Source: Candidatus Krumholzibacteriia bacterium
Lineage (GTDB): Bacteria > Krumholzibacteriota > Krumholzibacteriia > LZORAL124-64-63
Assembly: GCA_016744705.1 (NCBI GenBank)
Contig: JADGDU010000001.1
Coordinates: forward strand, 186,001-250,000
Length of the DNA stretch: 64,000 nt
Reading direction: 5' to 3'
Below, piece by piece: positions 1 to 9,269 of the stretch. The translations under genes and the position numbers were made by a program. The notes under the pieces are model-generated. The model was not told where the DNA came from. It did not search any database and saw only the letters and a program-made list of their open reading frames with translations. The stretch's first letter is position 1. Every line of letters begins with the position of its first letter.

Positions 1-8
1 GCTTTCTA

Positions 9-407
9 TTACCAATCCAGATCGTTCTCTTTCACATAACGCACATACTGATGATCTTCCTGCAGGATGTGATCAGTGATCCAATTGAAAGCAAATTCCC
101 TGAAATCGTTGAGAGCCTTTTCATCAGAAAAGCCCTGCCCACCGTAATCAGTCAATTGAGAAATCAAATTTATATGGTGGACCTTGTGTTCCGCTAATTT
201 CGGATAATTTATGGCGGCCAAAATCCGCTCTTCGTTCGTAAAATGTTCCCGTGTGTATTTGAATAGTTTCATGACGATGGCATTCACATCACCGTGCTCC
301 AAAGAGGTTGGAATGTCATCCACCAACTGGAACAGGACCTTATGTTGTCTATCCAAGTCTTCTCTTCCCACAGTATAGGCGGGAATCCATTCAATTTTCG
401 GGGACAT
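9..407 (-). CDS. Bacteriohemerythrin (hemerythrin-like O2-binding protein)
   Basis: A single-domain hemerythrin of about 132 residues. The complete di-iron ligand set is visible with family spacing: H22 (DRQHK), H55 and E59 (HFTNEE), H74 and H78 (HKVHH), H113 and D118 (HILQEDH). Such proteins bind O2 reversibly and are used for O2 storage, delivery or sensing in microaerophiles and anaerobes. An in-frame GTG lies 18 bases upstream at 425, but the ATG at 407 is preferred because AAAGGA sits about 9 bases before it and the protein then begins MSPKIEW, close to known bacteriohemerythrins. There is no signal peptide, so it is cytoplasmic. It diverges from sucA. An O2-handling protein fits with the O2-sensitive glycyl-radical enzyme encoded further along, but that link is inference. 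Confidence 0.92.
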   Translation of the reverse strand: MSPKIEWIPAYTVGREDLDRQHKVLFQLVDDIPTSLEHGDVNAIVMKLFKYTREHFTNEERILAAINYPKLAEHKVHHINLISQLTDYGGQGFSDEKALNDFREFAFNWITDHILQEDHQYVRYVKENDLDW

Positions 408-449
408 GTCAGAAATTCCTTTCACCAGTAAACATCAATCCTTGTACAG

Positions 450-3419
450 ATGCATAAGGTAGAACATGGGAGAGAGTTCTTCAATAGAGAGAGCATAGCC
501 AACTTTCCGGTAAATGACTATCATATTCAACTTGCTGGCGCACCTGTGATTCCAAAAGTATGCATTTGCGTCATTTTGTTGAAACCATACTCGGCCGCTC
601 ACCACTCGGCCGTAAAGACGACAAAGGCCGCGGCTATCAATAACAACAATAATCCCAACACATTAAGTCTGTCATACGCTGACCGCCTTTGGCATTCCTG
701 GCAAGAGGATCCCAGCAGTGTGCCACTGGCATGGCAGGAATGGTTCACCACCCAGGATGGGGCAGCCCCGTCTGCACCGGGCTATCAAATTTCCGGTGAT
801 GCCACTGACCGCGCCTTGGCCGACCAGAATAAAGTGGATCAGCTTGTGCGAAATTTCCGGGTGCGTGGCCATCGCATCGCCCGTTTGAATCCCTTGCGCG
901 AGCCATCACCCCCACCACCGGAACTGACTCTGGACTACTACGGATTCAGTGACGCGGATCTTGACCGCGTCTTTGCCGGCGGCACCCTCAGCCCTGGAGA
1001 TATGCTGCCCCTACGGGAAATCATTCGCCGCCTGCAGGCCACCTATTCACGATTCATCGGCGTGCAATACATGCACATCGACGACCTGACAGTGCGCGAA
1101 TGGCTGCAGACTCGCATGGAACCGGTGGAGAACCGCCTTGAACTGCACCCCGAAGTGCAGCGCCGCATCCTCCAACGTCTCATTGACGCCGAGATCTTCG
1201 AAGAGTTCATCCAGAACAAGTATCTTGGCGCCAAACGCTTCAGCCTTGAGGGCGGCGAGACGGTAATTCCTCTGCTGGATCTGGCCATCGAACACGCTGG
1301 GCAGCAGGGCTTGAACAAGGTTGTCATTGGCATGGCCCACCGGGGCCGGCTCAACGTGTTGGCCAACATTCTGGGCAAGAACCCGCGCAAGATCTTTGCC
1401 GAATTCGAGGATTCGGACCCGGAAGCTTACCTCGGCCAGGGCGATGTCAAATACCACCTGGGACACCACTCCAACTGGACCACCCGCGAAGGCGACGAGG
1501 TTCACCTCTCGCTGTGCTTCAATCCCAGTCACTTGGAATTTGTTGGGCCAGTGGCCCTGGGCCGGGTGCGCGCGCGCCAGGACCGCGTTGGGGATGTGCG
1601 GTACGAGAAATCCATGGCCGTCCTGATCCACGGAGACGCTTCATTCATCGGGCAGGGCGTGACCCAGGAAACACTGAACCTTTCGCAACTTAAGAGCTAT
1701 GAATCCGGCGGCACCCTGCACGTGGTGATCAACAACCAAATTGGGTTCACCACCGATCCGGTCGATGCCCGTTCCACTCGCTACTGCACCGATGTGGCTA
1801 AAATGCTGCAAGCTCCGGTTTTTCACGTCAATGGCGAGGACCCCGAAGCCGTGGCCCAGGTCGTGAGCCTGGCCATGGACTTTCGCCGGGAGTGGCGCCG
1901 CGATGTGATCATCGACATGTACTGTTTTCGGCGCCGGGGACACAACGAAACTGACGAGCCCGCCTTCACCCAGCCGGTAATGTACGAAGCCATCCGCAAA
2001 CGCCCGTCTGTGCGTGCTGGTTACCTGGATCGCCTGACGCAGTCGGGCCACCTGACCATGGAGATGGCCGAAGCGATGGTTATCGAACGCCGGCAACGCC
2101 TGCAGGAAACCCTGGACGAAGTTCGCGACAGCAAAACTGCGGCCAAGCCCCAGGTGGAACGCCGCCGGGTGCTGGGGCCGGTTTGGCGCGATTACCAAGG
2201 CGGCTTAGAGCCCGCCGGTCCGCCGGTGCTAACGGGTGTTCCCCACCAAAGACTGGTGGAAATTCTGGACCACACCGCAACCGTTCCAGCAGACTTCACG
2301 CCTCACAAGAAAATTGTGCGGCTGTTGGAGCAGCGGCGCGCCATCGCCCAAGGTGAAAAGCCTGTGGATTGGTCGGCTGCTGAAGCTCTGGCTTTCGGCT
2401 CCTTGGCCATGGAGGGTCATCCGGTGCGGCTGAGTGGACAGGACTGCCAGCGCGGAACCTTCAGCCATCGCCACTCAGTGCTGCACGACGTGCAAAACGG
2501 TACCAAGTATGCTCCGCTGCAACATTTGTCGGCCGAGCAGGGACCAGTCAATACCATCAACAGCCCCCTGTCGGAAGTGGCAGTGCTCGCCTTTGAATAC
2601 GGCTACAGCCTGACCTATCCCGAGGCCCTTGTCATGTGGGAGGCCCAGTTTGGCGACTTCTGCAATGTGGCCCAGCCGATCATCGACCAGTTCATCACCA
2701 GCGGAGAGAGCAAGTGGGGCATGCTCTCAGGCCTGGTTCTGATGTTGCCCCACGGCATGGAGGGCATGGGCCCCGAACATTCCAGCGGGCGTCTCGAGCG
2801 TTTCCTGAACCTGGCCGCCGAAGACAATATCCAGATCGCCAATCCCACGACACCCGCCCAGATGTTTCATCTGCTGCGCCGGCAAGTGTGGCGGCATTGG
2901 CGCAAGCCCCTGGTGATTCTGACGCCCAAAAGTCTGCTGCGGCATCCGCAATGCACTTCTCCTCTGGAGGAGCTGGCCGCCGGCTCCTTTCAGCCGGTCC
3001 TGGCCGACCCCACCGAGCCGGATCCCAGCGGTGTGAGTCGGGTACTCGTATGTAGTGGCAAGATCTATTTCGATCTGGTGGCGGAGCGACAGAAGCGTGG
3101 CCGGGAAGACGTGGCCATCCTGCGTCTGGAGCAGCCCTATCCGTTGCCCACCCGTTCCATCAGTACAGAGGTGGGACGCTATAGCGATGATGCTGAATTC
3201 CTCTGGGTACAGGAAGAACCGGCCAACATGGGTATCTGGCCTTATCTTCGCTATCGCTTCGGCGAACAATTCCTGGGTCGTCCATTGCTGGGCGTTTGCC
3301 GTCCGGAAGCTGCCAGTCCTGCCACCGGATCGGCGGCCGCTCACAAAATTGAATTGACCCTGCTAATGGATCGGGTGTTCGGCCCGGTCAAAGGCTCGGG
3401 TCTTATCACTGGTGCCTGA
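450..3419 (+). CDS. sucA: 2-oxoglutarate dehydrogenase E1 component
   Basis: Thiamine-diphosphate-dependent E1 of the 2-oxoglutarate dehydrogenase complex: decarboxylates 2-oxoglutarate and succinylates the lipoyl arm of SucB in the TCA cycle. Family motifs are clear: the N-terminal [14 protein letters not shown] segment that docks E2, [51 protein letters not shown] and [19 protein letters not shown]. Homology begins only around SLSYADRL (near base 667). The first roughly 70 residues from the ATG at 450 look non-coding and that ATG lacks a Shine-Dalgarno sequence, so the real start is uncertain. TTG codons at 576 and 579 are alternatives, also without a clear ribosome site. First gene of sucA-sucB-lpd, with sucB starting 28 bases after its stop. 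The gene identity is secure; only the start is in doubt. Confidence 0.95.
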   Translation: MHKVEHGREFFNRESIANFPVNDYHIQLAGAPVIPKVCICVILLKPYSAAHHSAVKTTKAAAINNNNNPNTLSLSYADRLWHSWQEDPSSVPLAWQEWFTTQDGAAPSAPGYQISGDATDRALADQNKVDQLVRNFRVRGHRIARLNPLREPSPPPPELTLDYYGFSDADLDRVFAGGTLSPGDMLPLREIIRRLQATYSRFIGVQYMHIDDLTVREWLQTRMEPVENRLELHPEVQRRILQRLIDAEIFEEFIQNKYLGAKRFSLEGGETVIPLLDLAIEHAGQQGLNKVVIGMAHRGRLNVLANILGKNPRKIFAEFEDSDPEAYLGQGDVKYHLGHHSNWTTREGDEVHLSLCFNPSHLEFVGPVALGRVRARQDRVGDVRYEKSMAVLIHGDASFIGQGVTQETLNLSQLKSYESGGTLHVVINNQIGFTTDPVDARSTRYCTDVAKMLQAPVFHVNGEDPEAVAQVVSLAMDFRREWRRDVIIDMYCFRRRGHNETDEPAFTQPVMYEAIRKRPSVRAGYLDRLTQSGHLTMEMAEAMVIERRQRLQETLDEVRDSKTAAKPQVERRRVLGPVWRDYQGGLEPAGPPVLTGVPHQRLVEILDHTATVPADFTPHKKIVRLLEQRRAIAQGEKPVDWSAAEALAFGSLAMEGHPVRLSGQDCQRGTFSHRHSVLHDVQNGTKYAPLQHLSAEQGPVNTINSPLSEVAVLAFEYGYSLTYPEALVMWEAQFGDFCNVAQPIIDQFITSGESKWGMLSGLVLMLPHGMEGMGPEHSSGRLERFLNLAAEDNIQIANPTTPAQMFHLLRRQVWRHWRKPLVILTPKSLLRHPQCTSPLEELAAGSFQPVLADPTEPDPSGVSRVLVCSGKIYFDLVAERQKRGREDVAILRLEQPYPLPTRSISTEVGRYSDDAEFLWVQEEPANMGIWPYLRYRFGEQFLGRPLLGVCRPEAASPATGSAAAHKIELTLLMDRVFGPVKGSGLITGA

Positions 3420-3447
3420 GGCACCTAAGCTCAAGGAGAATTGGCCC

Positions 3448-4617
3448 ATGTCGGTCGATGTCACAGTACCCGATCTCGGGGAATCGATAAATGAAGTGCA
3501 GGTCTCGGGATGGCTTAAACAGCCAGGTGAGGCTGTGTCCATGGACGAACCGCTGATCGAACTGGAATCGGACAAGGCGACGGTGGAAGTGCCGGCACCA
3601 GTGGCCGGGGTCATCATCGAAATTGTGGCCGCTGTGGGCGCGGAGTTGAAGGTGGGTGATGTGCTCGCGCGGATCGATACCGAGGGCAAAGTGGCGGCTG
3701 CGGCCGCCGCTCCGGCTTCGGTGCACGAGGCGACCGACGCTCCCCATGTGATGCCAGCTGCCCAGCGAGTCATGACCGAACGCGGCCTATCAACCGACCA
3801 GGTCACGGGCACAGGTCCAGGCGGCCGCATCCTCAAAGAGGACGCCAAGCAAACCGCCGCTCCCGCCCCCGCGCCAACACCCCCTCCACCGTCGGCTCCG
3901 CCTCGTCCCACCGGCGAGCGCAACGAGCGCAGGGTGCCCATGAGTCCAATCCGGCGCCGCATCGCCGAACGGCTTGTGCAAGCTCAGCAAACCGCTGCTC
4001 TGCTGACCACCTTCAACGAAATCGACATGACGCAAGTCAAAGCCATGCGGGCCCAGCATCAGGAAGCATTCCAGGCCCGCTACGGCGTGAAACTGGGCTT
4101 CATGAGTTTCTTCATCAAGGCAGCGGTCGAGGCCCTGAATCTGGTGCCGGAAATCAATGCCCAGATAGAAGACCAAGCGACCATCTACCACGACTACTGC
4201 GATATCGGCATTGCCGTGGGCGGAGGCAAAGGGCTGGTGGTTCCGGTCATCCGCAATGCCGAGATGCTGGGCTTTGGTGAACTGGAAATGACCATAGGCG
4301 ACTTTGGTTTCCGGGCACAGGCCAACAAGATTGACCTGTCTGAACTGCAAGGCGGCACCTTCACCATCAGCAACGGTGGTGTCTACGGTTCGCTGTTGTC
4401 CACACCGATCATCAACCCGCCACAGAGCGGGGTGCTCGGGTTGCACGCCATCGAAGACCGCCCTGTGGCCATCGACGGCAAGGTTGAGATCCGGCCCATG
4501 ATGTATGTGGCCCTGACCTATGACCACCGCATCGTCGACGGCCGTGAAGCCGTGACATTTCTTAAGCACATCAAACAATGCGTCGAGCAGCCCGAGCGGT
4601 TGCTATTGAAGGTCTGA
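3448..4617 (+). CDS. sucB: Dihydrolipoyllysine-residue succinyltransferase (E2)
   Basis: E2 core of the 2-oxoglutarate dehydrogenase complex; transfers the succinyl group from lipoyl-lysine to CoA. Domain order: N-terminal lipoyl domain with the lipoylated K43 in [12 protein letters not shown], an Ala/Pro-rich linker, a peripheral subunit-binding domain ([14 protein letters not shown]...[10 protein letters not shown]), a second flexible Pro/Ala linker, then the catalytic domain ending in the H360-x3-D364 active site (DHRIVDG) and QPERLLL. About 389 residues, normal for SucB. The ATG at 3448 is chosen because AAGGAG lies 9 bases upstream and the protein then starts [13 protein letters not shown], the canonical lipoyl-domain start; an upstream in-frame ATG at 3412 lies inside the sucA end. 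Cotranscribed with sucA and lpd. Confidence 0.96.
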   Translation: MSVDVTVPDLGESINEVQVSGWLKQPGEAVSMDEPLIELESDKATVEVPAPVAGVIIEIVAAVGAELKVGDVLARIDTEGKVAAAAAAPASVHEATDAPHVMPAAQRVMTERGLSTDQVTGTGPGGRILKEDAKQTAAPAPAPTPPPPSAPPRPTGERNERRVPMSPIRRRIAERLVQAQQTAALLTTFNEIDMTQVKAMRAQHQEAFQARYGVKLGFMSFFIKAAVEALNLVPEINAQIEDQATIYHDYCDIGIAVGGGKGLVVPVIRNAEMLGFGELEMTIGDFGFRAQANKIDLSELQGGTFTISNGGVYGSLLSTPIINPPQSGVLGLHAIEDRPVAIDGKVEIRPMMYVALTYDHRIVDGREAVTFLKHIKQCVEQPERLLLKV

Positions 4618-4622
4618 TCACC

Positions 4623-6002
4623 ATGAGTGAAATTAAGAAACACGACTTGGTGGTCATCGGTGCAGGCCCTGGCGGGTACGCCGCGGCCATCCGGGCAGCC
4701 CAGCTGGGCTTGGACACCGCCTGTGTGGAGAAGGAATCGCGGTTGGGAGGAACCTGTTTGCGAGTGGGTTGCATCCCCAGCAAGGCTCTCCTCGAGTCGA
4801 GTGAAAAGTACGCCGAAGCCTGCCATGGACTGGCCGTGCACGGAGTAAAAGTCAAGGGTGCTGAACTGGACCTCGGGGCGATGATGGATCGTAAAGACGG
4901 CATCGTCACCACGCTCACCGACGGCATCGCTGGCCTGTTCAAGGCCAACAAGGTGACCCACTACAAGGGCACCGCTAGTCTGGACGGCCCCGGCCGAGTG
5001 CTGGTTGATGGACAGGTTATCCTGGCCGACAAGATCATCATTGCCACCGGCAGCTCGTCTGCTCCGCTGCCCGGTGTGGAAACCGACGGCGATATTATTG
5101 GCGATTCCACCGCAGCATTGGCCTGGCCCGAGGTTCCGAAAAAACTGATCGTCATTGGGGCCGGATACATCGGCCTTGAATTGGGTTCGGTTTGGTCCCG
5201 TCTGGGCTCTGAAGTGACCATGGTGGAATATCTCAAACGCATCGTGCCCGGAACCGATGGCGAAATCGCCCGGGTGGCGCTGCAGCTGTTCAAAAAGCAG
5301 GGACTAGCCTTCGAGTTGGGTGCCAAAGTGACCGGCGCTCGTGTTAAAGATGGGCAGGCCGTGGTGGAGATTGAAGGACGCGAGCCGCTGATTGCTGATC
5401 GTGTGCTTTTGGCTGTGGGCCGCCGGCCTCATACCGAAGGACTGGAACTCGCATCCGCAGGCGTGGCGCTGGACGAGCGTGGGTTCATCAAGGTTGATGC
5501 TCACCATCTGGCTGCGCCCGGCGTGTGGGCTGTAGGCGACGTGGTGGGAGGGCTTCTGTTGGCCCACAAGGCGACCGAAGAGGGTGTGGCGGTGGCTGAA
5601 CGCCTGGCCGGAACGGCAGGGCACTTCGACCCCAACATTATCCCGGCCGTGTGTTATACCGATCCGGAAATAGCCGGAGTGGGACGCACCGAAGAAGAGC
5701 TCAAGGACCACGGCGTGCCCTACAAAAAGGGTGTCTACATTTTTCGTAGCAACGGGCGAGCCATGGCCCTGGACCGCGTCGATGGGCGGGTGAAAATTCT
5801 GGCGCATAAGGAGACCGACCGTGTCCTGGGTGTGCACATCATTGGCCCGCGCGCAGGAGACCTGATCGCCGAGGCTGCGGCAGCCATGGCTTTTGGCGCC
5901 AGTGCCGAGGACATCGGCCGTGTTTGCCATGCTCACCCAACTCTGGCCGAAGTGGTCAAGGAGGCGGCGCTGGCCGCTTATGATAGACCGTTGCATGGGT
6001 AG
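4623..6002 (+). CDS. lpd: Dihydrolipoyl dehydrogenase (E3)
   Basis: FAD-dependent E3 that reoxidises dihydrolipoamide and reduces NAD+. Visible features: N-terminal dinucleotide fold GAGPGGYAAAIRAAQLG, redox disulfide C45/C50 in GGTCLRVGCIPSK, second Rossmann motif GAGYIGLELGSVW, FAD-binding WAVGDVV, and the C-terminal active-site H438/E443 pair in HAHPTLAE. About 459 residues. The ATG at 4623 sits 5 bases after the sucB stop; an upstream in-frame ATG at 4578 would overlap sucB and adds a non-conserved extension, so 4623 is preferred. Last gene of the operon, followed by a hairpin terminator. It probably also serves any other 2-oxoacid dehydrogenase or the glycine cleavage system of the cell. 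Confidence 0.96.
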   Translation: MSEIKKHDLVVIGAGPGGYAAAIRAAQLGLDTACVEKESRLGGTCLRVGCIPSKALLESSEKYAEACHGLAVHGVKVKGAELDLGAMMDRKDGIVTTLTDGIAGLFKANKVTHYKGTASLDGPGRVLVDGQVILADKIIIATGSSSAPLPGVETDGDIIGDSTAALAWPEVPKKLIVIGAGYIGLELGSVWSRLGSEVTMVEYLKRIVPGTDGEIARVALQLFKKQGLAFELGAKVTGARVKDGQAVVEIEGREPLIADRVLLAVGRRPHTEGLELASAGVALDERGFIKVDAHHLAAPGVWAVGDVVGGLLLAHKATEEGVAVAERLAGTAGHFDPNIIPAVCYTDPEIAGVGRTEEELKDHGVPYKKGVYIFRSNGRAMALDRVDGRVKILAHKETDRVLGVHIIGPRAGDLIAEAAAAMAFGASAEDIGRVCHAHPTLAEVVKEAALAAYDRPLHG

Positions 6003-6028
6003 GGTTACGGTTCCAATACAATCCCAAG

Positions 6029-6062
6029 AACCCCGCCGTTCAAAGAGCAGCGGGGTTCATAT
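6029..6062 (+). terminator. Hairpin terminator after sucA-sucB-lpd
   Basis: Inverted repeat AACCCCGC (6029-6036) / GCGGGGTT (6050-6057) with a 13-base loop, 27 bases after the lpd stop. The T-tract is weak (CATATTA), so termination efficiency is uncertain. Confidence 0.6.
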
Positions 6063-6086
6063 TATCAACCAGTTAGCCAAATAAGA

Positions 6087-6548
6087 TTAGTGCGACGCCA
6101 TTTCCCAGATGACGTTAATGATCATCCAATCTCCACTGATTTTTGTCAGGTGGATGTAATCAATCCCCCAGGCCGCTTCCAGCTTTACGTTGGCAATCAT
6201 GTCTGTTTGACCGAGGATCGTCACCTTACGGGGAGATGTCTTGGGGTCAAACATGCCGTCTTTATTCAAGTGGCCGGCCAGGTCTTTCAATTCAGAGAAA
6301 GTCATCCAGCTTTCTTCTAGACCAGACCCATCCTTGGCCGGCATATAACCCAATTTCTGCAATTTGGGGCTGACGCTTTTGTCCAGCAAACCGGGCTTCA
6401 GATCATAGATCGAGCTCACGTAGTTTTGCACGGCCTGCTCAATTCCCTTCTCGTCTGCGCTACTGCCGGCAATGGCAACCCCAGTCACAGCCGTGGTGAT
6501 GGCAATGGCTGATACGACCATCAAAGCAATTGAAGTAGTTTTATTCAT
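6087..6548 (-). CDS. Secreted NTF2-like / putative lumazine-binding-type protein
   Basis: 153 residues with a signal peptide (MNKTTSIALMVVSAIAITTA...GVAIAG). The mature part looks like the NTF2-like superfamily, closest in pattern to the 'putative lumazine-binding' family: an N-terminal helix with AVQNYVSSIYD, a middle part with SPRKVTILGQTDMIANVKL, and the closing strands DYIHLTKISGDWMIINVIWE. These proteins are cone-shaped binding or scaffold folds of mostly unknown role. The enzyme name in the family label should not be taken as function. Transcribed alone, convergent with lpd. A purine-rich GGGAACGGGAAAA stretch precedes the ATG. Confidence 0.7.
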   Translation of the reverse strand: MNKTTSIALMVVSAIAITTAVTGVAIAGSSADEKGIEQAVQNYVSSIYDLKPGLLDKSVSPKLQKLGYMPAKDGSGLEESWMTFSELKDLAGHLNKDGMFDPKTSPRKVTILGQTDMIANVKLEAAWGIDYIHLTKISGDWMIINVIWEMASH

Positions 6549-6669
6549 TTTCCCGTTCCCTTTCGGAATCGTTTTTAAAATTTCAACACTAAGAAATTCC
6601 CATCAGATTCATAACTCCGAAACAACTGAGCCGCCATAAACACACTCGAACGAAAAAATCACCACATAA

Positions 6670-6702
6670 AAAGGCCCGAGAGCAAAAGCTCCCGGGCCCT
6701 GT
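6670..6702 (-). terminator. Terminator after the PPC-domain secreted protein
   Basis: Read on the minus strand, the stems GGGCCCGGGAGC and GCTCTCGGGCC pair around a TTTT loop and are followed by TTTTT. It lies about 30 bases beyond the stop at 6730, the normal place for an intrinsic terminator. Confidence 0.85.
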
Positions 6703-6729
6703 CGTTTACATCCTGGATGCAATACGAGA

Positions 6730-7716
6730 CTAGCGGTAGAGACTCTTCACCGAGCCCCAGCTGTGATCCGCGGTGGGAACCGGCTGGCTGAGGGTGACTG
6801 TCACCAGTCCTTCGCCGCAGTCGCTGAAGGTGTCGAGCACCAGGTAGAAGGTTCCGGCCACCTCAGGCGTAAAGCTGATGCATTCGGGATCTCCACTGTC
6901 GTCTGCGGCCACACAAGAGGCCGCGGCATCGCCACAGTCGGTGATCAAGTACAGCGAATTATCGACGCCGTAAGGGCTTCCGCTGGAGGCTTCGACACAA
7001 GCATCGAAGGTCTCACCGGCGCCCAAATTGATCATGTAGACAGCGTCGGGACCCTCGGCAATGTAGCCAGTGCAAGATTCGCCGGCATCATTCATCGGAT
7101 TGTATTGGTTGCTGTACTGGCAGAGGTCCACTTCGAAGGTCTGGAGACTCTGTCCCTGCAAATCGATGGCACCGTCGCAGGTGTCGTTCGCGGGCGCTTC
7201 GGCAGGCGTCTCGATGGTCAGGGTGAACTCGGGAATGCAATCTGGCGACGGATAGGTGTCAGCCATGATGAAATATGATCCCACGGTCAGATCCAGAGGG
7301 CCTAACGACAATGGACCCGCAGTATAAGAGGTTACGTAATCCAAGCAGGGATCGCCGTTGGGGCAACTGGAACCGATGCTGAGTCCCCTCCATGCTGTTT
7401 CGGAGGTCATACGAACTTGGATGGTCACGTCGGAGGTAACGTCCAGGCGGTAGATGATGTCCTCGCCGCCGTCGTAGCCGCCGAGGCAGGTTTCTTCATA
7501 GCTGTTGCCCCGACCACAGGTGGTATTGGTATCGGAATAAGGCATATCGGCAGGAAGAGTGATGACGATGGGGTTGGTGCAATCGTCACCGATAGCCCGG
7601 CCACCCTCTTCAGCCAAGGGTAAATACACAGTGGGTCCGTGGTCAACTTTCTCACCGGCAAATGAAATGCCGCTGATCAAACAGACAGAAATCAAGACAA
7701 TTAGCATGGTACGCAT
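6730..7716 (-). CDS. Secreted protein with two PPC-like beta-sandwiches and C-terminal WGSVKSLYR tail
   Basis: About 328 residues: signal peptide (MRTMLIVLISVCLISGISFAG), then two related domains of about 130 residues. Each starts with a D-x-C (GDDCTNP and NDTCDGA) and closes with a 'FTLTIET / VTVTLSQP' strand after an AGTFYLVLDTF-type segment, as in bacterial pre-peptidase C-terminal (PPC) domains. Many cysteines suggest disulfides and an extracytoplasmic location. No catalytic domain is present. The last nine residues, WGSVKSLYR, are shared with three unrelated exported proteins in this window (see findings). The start at 7716 is preferred over one 48 bases upstream because AAGGAGG lies 8 bases before it and the signal peptide then begins cleanly. 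Monocistronic, with its own terminator. Confidence 0.85.
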   Translation of the reverse strand: MRTMLIVLISVCLISGISFAGEKVDHGPTVYLPLAEEGGRAIGDDCTNPIVITLPADMPYSDTNTTCGRGNSYEETCLGGYDGGEDIIYRLDVTSDVTIQVRMTSETAWRGLSIGSSCPNGDPCLDYVTSYTAGPLSLGPLDLTVGSYFIMADTYPSPDCIPEFTLTIETPAEAPANDTCDGAIDLQGQSLQTFEVDLCQYSNQYNPMNDAGESCTGYIAEGPDAVYMINLGAGETFDACVEASSGSPYGVDNSLYLITDCGDAAASCVAADDSGDPECISFTPEVAGTFYLVLDTFSDCGEGLVTVTLSQPVPTADHSWGSVKSLYR

Positions 7717-7895
7717 AAGCGTCCCTCCTTGGGGATGTGAGGCTAAGATCGATGTGTTACTCAAGACTCGATACCTACTAGCATACCCAGCCTCGGTAGC
7801 CGACTCTCAATATGACATAGATCATATCATATTTAAAAAAACATAACAACAACCATGTAACAACACCAGAAAATTGCGTCTGTCCTATCAAAAGT

Positions 7896-7920
7896 TCCAT
7901 CTGCCTTAAAGGCAGATGGA
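7896..7920 (-). terminator. Near-perfect hairpin downstream of the DUF1254/DUF1214 gene
   Basis: TCCATCTGCCTT (7896-7907) and AAGGCAGATGGA (7909-7920) form a 12-base inverted repeat with a one-base centre, so the loop would really be about five bases. On the minus strand it is followed by AACTTTTG, a poor T-tract. It lies about 60 bases beyond the stop at 7981. It may be a terminator or a bound operator-like palindrome. Confidence 0.45.
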
Positions 7921-7980
7921 CTCTTATGTAAAGGCCCCGGATTTTTGTGAGAACAAAACTATGCTAACTGGCGCCTTCAC

Positions 7981-9063
7981 CTATTGGACTGGCTCCAGCT
8001 CCGGCATGCTCCACTCACCATTAAAGTACGCTTCGGTGGGCTCGTAAATACGCATCGCAATGTTCCAACCCGCAAAGGTATCCATGTAGTTCAAAGCGTC
8101 TTTATCACCCCCAAAATGAACGGTATACGAGCCATCTCCGTTAGGCACGGCGATGGCACTATTGAGGTTGTAAACGTCGCCTTGTGGATAGCCTTCGTCA
8201 TCGTAAATAGTGATCGACCAAAATGCTCCTGCGGGTACGTCTCTCAGGGTTAAGGTTTGCGGATCTGTGCTCTCTGGAAAAAGCAAGGGATAGACTGCCC
8301 GCTCCGGGGTGAGACCACCAAAGCCCACGGCCGTGCCGACGTTGTGCTCTTTCAACGGCACTTCGCCCTTCTTGCCAAAGACCCCATCCATGGTCATGTT
8401 TTCTTTCTCCGCGATTTCCTGATACTTGGCTCGCATAGCCAGGATTTCTTCCATGTCCCAATGGTGGGAAGGGACATAGGCGCCGCGATCCTTTTGTTCC
8501 AGTTTCAGCTGATCCTGAAGCGCGTGGACGATAGCCATATCAGTGGGATCGGCCACATTGACCTGCGTGCGAATGGCAATGGAGACATAACGGCGACCTA
8601 CCACTTCCTTTGTAATCGTATAAATGCCGGGTTTCACAATTGACATCGGATTATAATGCTCATCCGTAGTGAACCATGCGCTTTGATATCGACCGCCAGT
8701 CTCCGGCATCGTCAGTGTCACGGGTTCATTCAAGTCGATAATTGACCATGAATACAGCGTGTCGAAGTTAATCCGCATGATTGTGCGATCTTTTGGATCG
8801 GCACCTTCCCTGTTGTGCAACCACACCCCCATGCCGTCGGTACCCGTGGCGGCAGCAATCATTTTGAGATAGCCCGCGATAATAACCTCAGATTCCGCAA
8901 GCGCATAATTTTCGTCGGTGACAGTTGTAGTTTGAATTTCTTTTTCAGAAGCTGACTGCTCAGATTCATCGGTCGTATCATTTCCGCTTCCGCAGGCGAC
9001 GAGGGTCAGTGCCCCCACCACAAGCAGTACAGCAGCGCTTAATCTGAAGAACTTGTTGCTCAT
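7981..9063 (-). CDS. DUF1254/DUF1214 domain lipoprotein
   Basis: About 360 residues. N-terminal lipoprotein signal with lipobox LVAC (MSNKFFRLSAAVLLVVGALTLVAC|GSG), then an acidic linker. The body matches the DUF1254 + DUF1214 pair: N-terminal part with NFDTLYSWSIIDLNEP and GGRYQSAWFTTDEHYNP, C-terminal part with TLRDVPAGAFWSITIYDDEG, YNLNSAIAVPNGDGSYTVHF and FAGWNIAMRIYEP. The biochemical function of this family is unknown; it is often annotated 'ATP synthase subunit alpha' by error. The ATG at 9063 is chosen because GGAGGAG lies about 8 bases upstream. Divergent from the regulator-like gene at 9270, so the 200-base gap holds both promoters. Confidence 0.85.
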   Translation of the reverse strand: MSNKFFRLSAAVLLVVGALTLVACGSGNDTTDESEQSASEKEIQTTTVTDENYALAESEVIIAGYLKMIAAATGTDGMGVWLHNREGADPKDRTIMRINFDTLYSWSIIDLNEPVTLTMPETGGRYQSAWFTTDEHYNPMSIVKPGIYTITKEVVGRRYVSIAIRTQVNVADPTDMAIVHALQDQLKLEQKDRGAYVPSHHWDMEEILAMRAKYQEIAEKENMTMDGVFGKKGEVPLKEHNVGTAVGFGGLTPERAVYPLLFPESTDPQTLTLRDVPAGAFWSITIYDDEGYPQGDVYNLNSAIAVPNGDGSYTVHFGGDKDALNYMDTFAGWNIAMRIYEPTEAYFNGEWSMPELEPVQ

Positions 9064-9269
9064 TCTATACTCCTCCATGTTTTAAACATTTTTCGACTGT
9101 AAATAATTGATTGAAACCGCGTCCAGCAAATTGGATCAATACAAATTGGGTGATATTTATCTAACAAGTAAGGTGTTTACTGTTGCGGAATGTAGTCTAC
9201 ACCTAGTAACTTATAGAATAGCAAGGAAATACAACTATCACTTATTTAATTACCGTGGAGATAGAACTC

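Noticed and set aside
1047..2198. Two long open frames (194 and 185 codons) antisense to sucA
   Set aside because: High G+C keeps antisense frames open; the sense protein is unmistakable.
9..6002. A functional link between hemerythrin and the 2-oxoglutarate dehydrogenase operon
   Set aside because: They are only divergent neighbours; nothing in the sequence shows shared control.
7896..7920. Palindrome considered as a mobile-element end or operator
   Set aside because: Only one copy was seen and its position behind a stop codon fits a terminator better, though the T-tract is poor.
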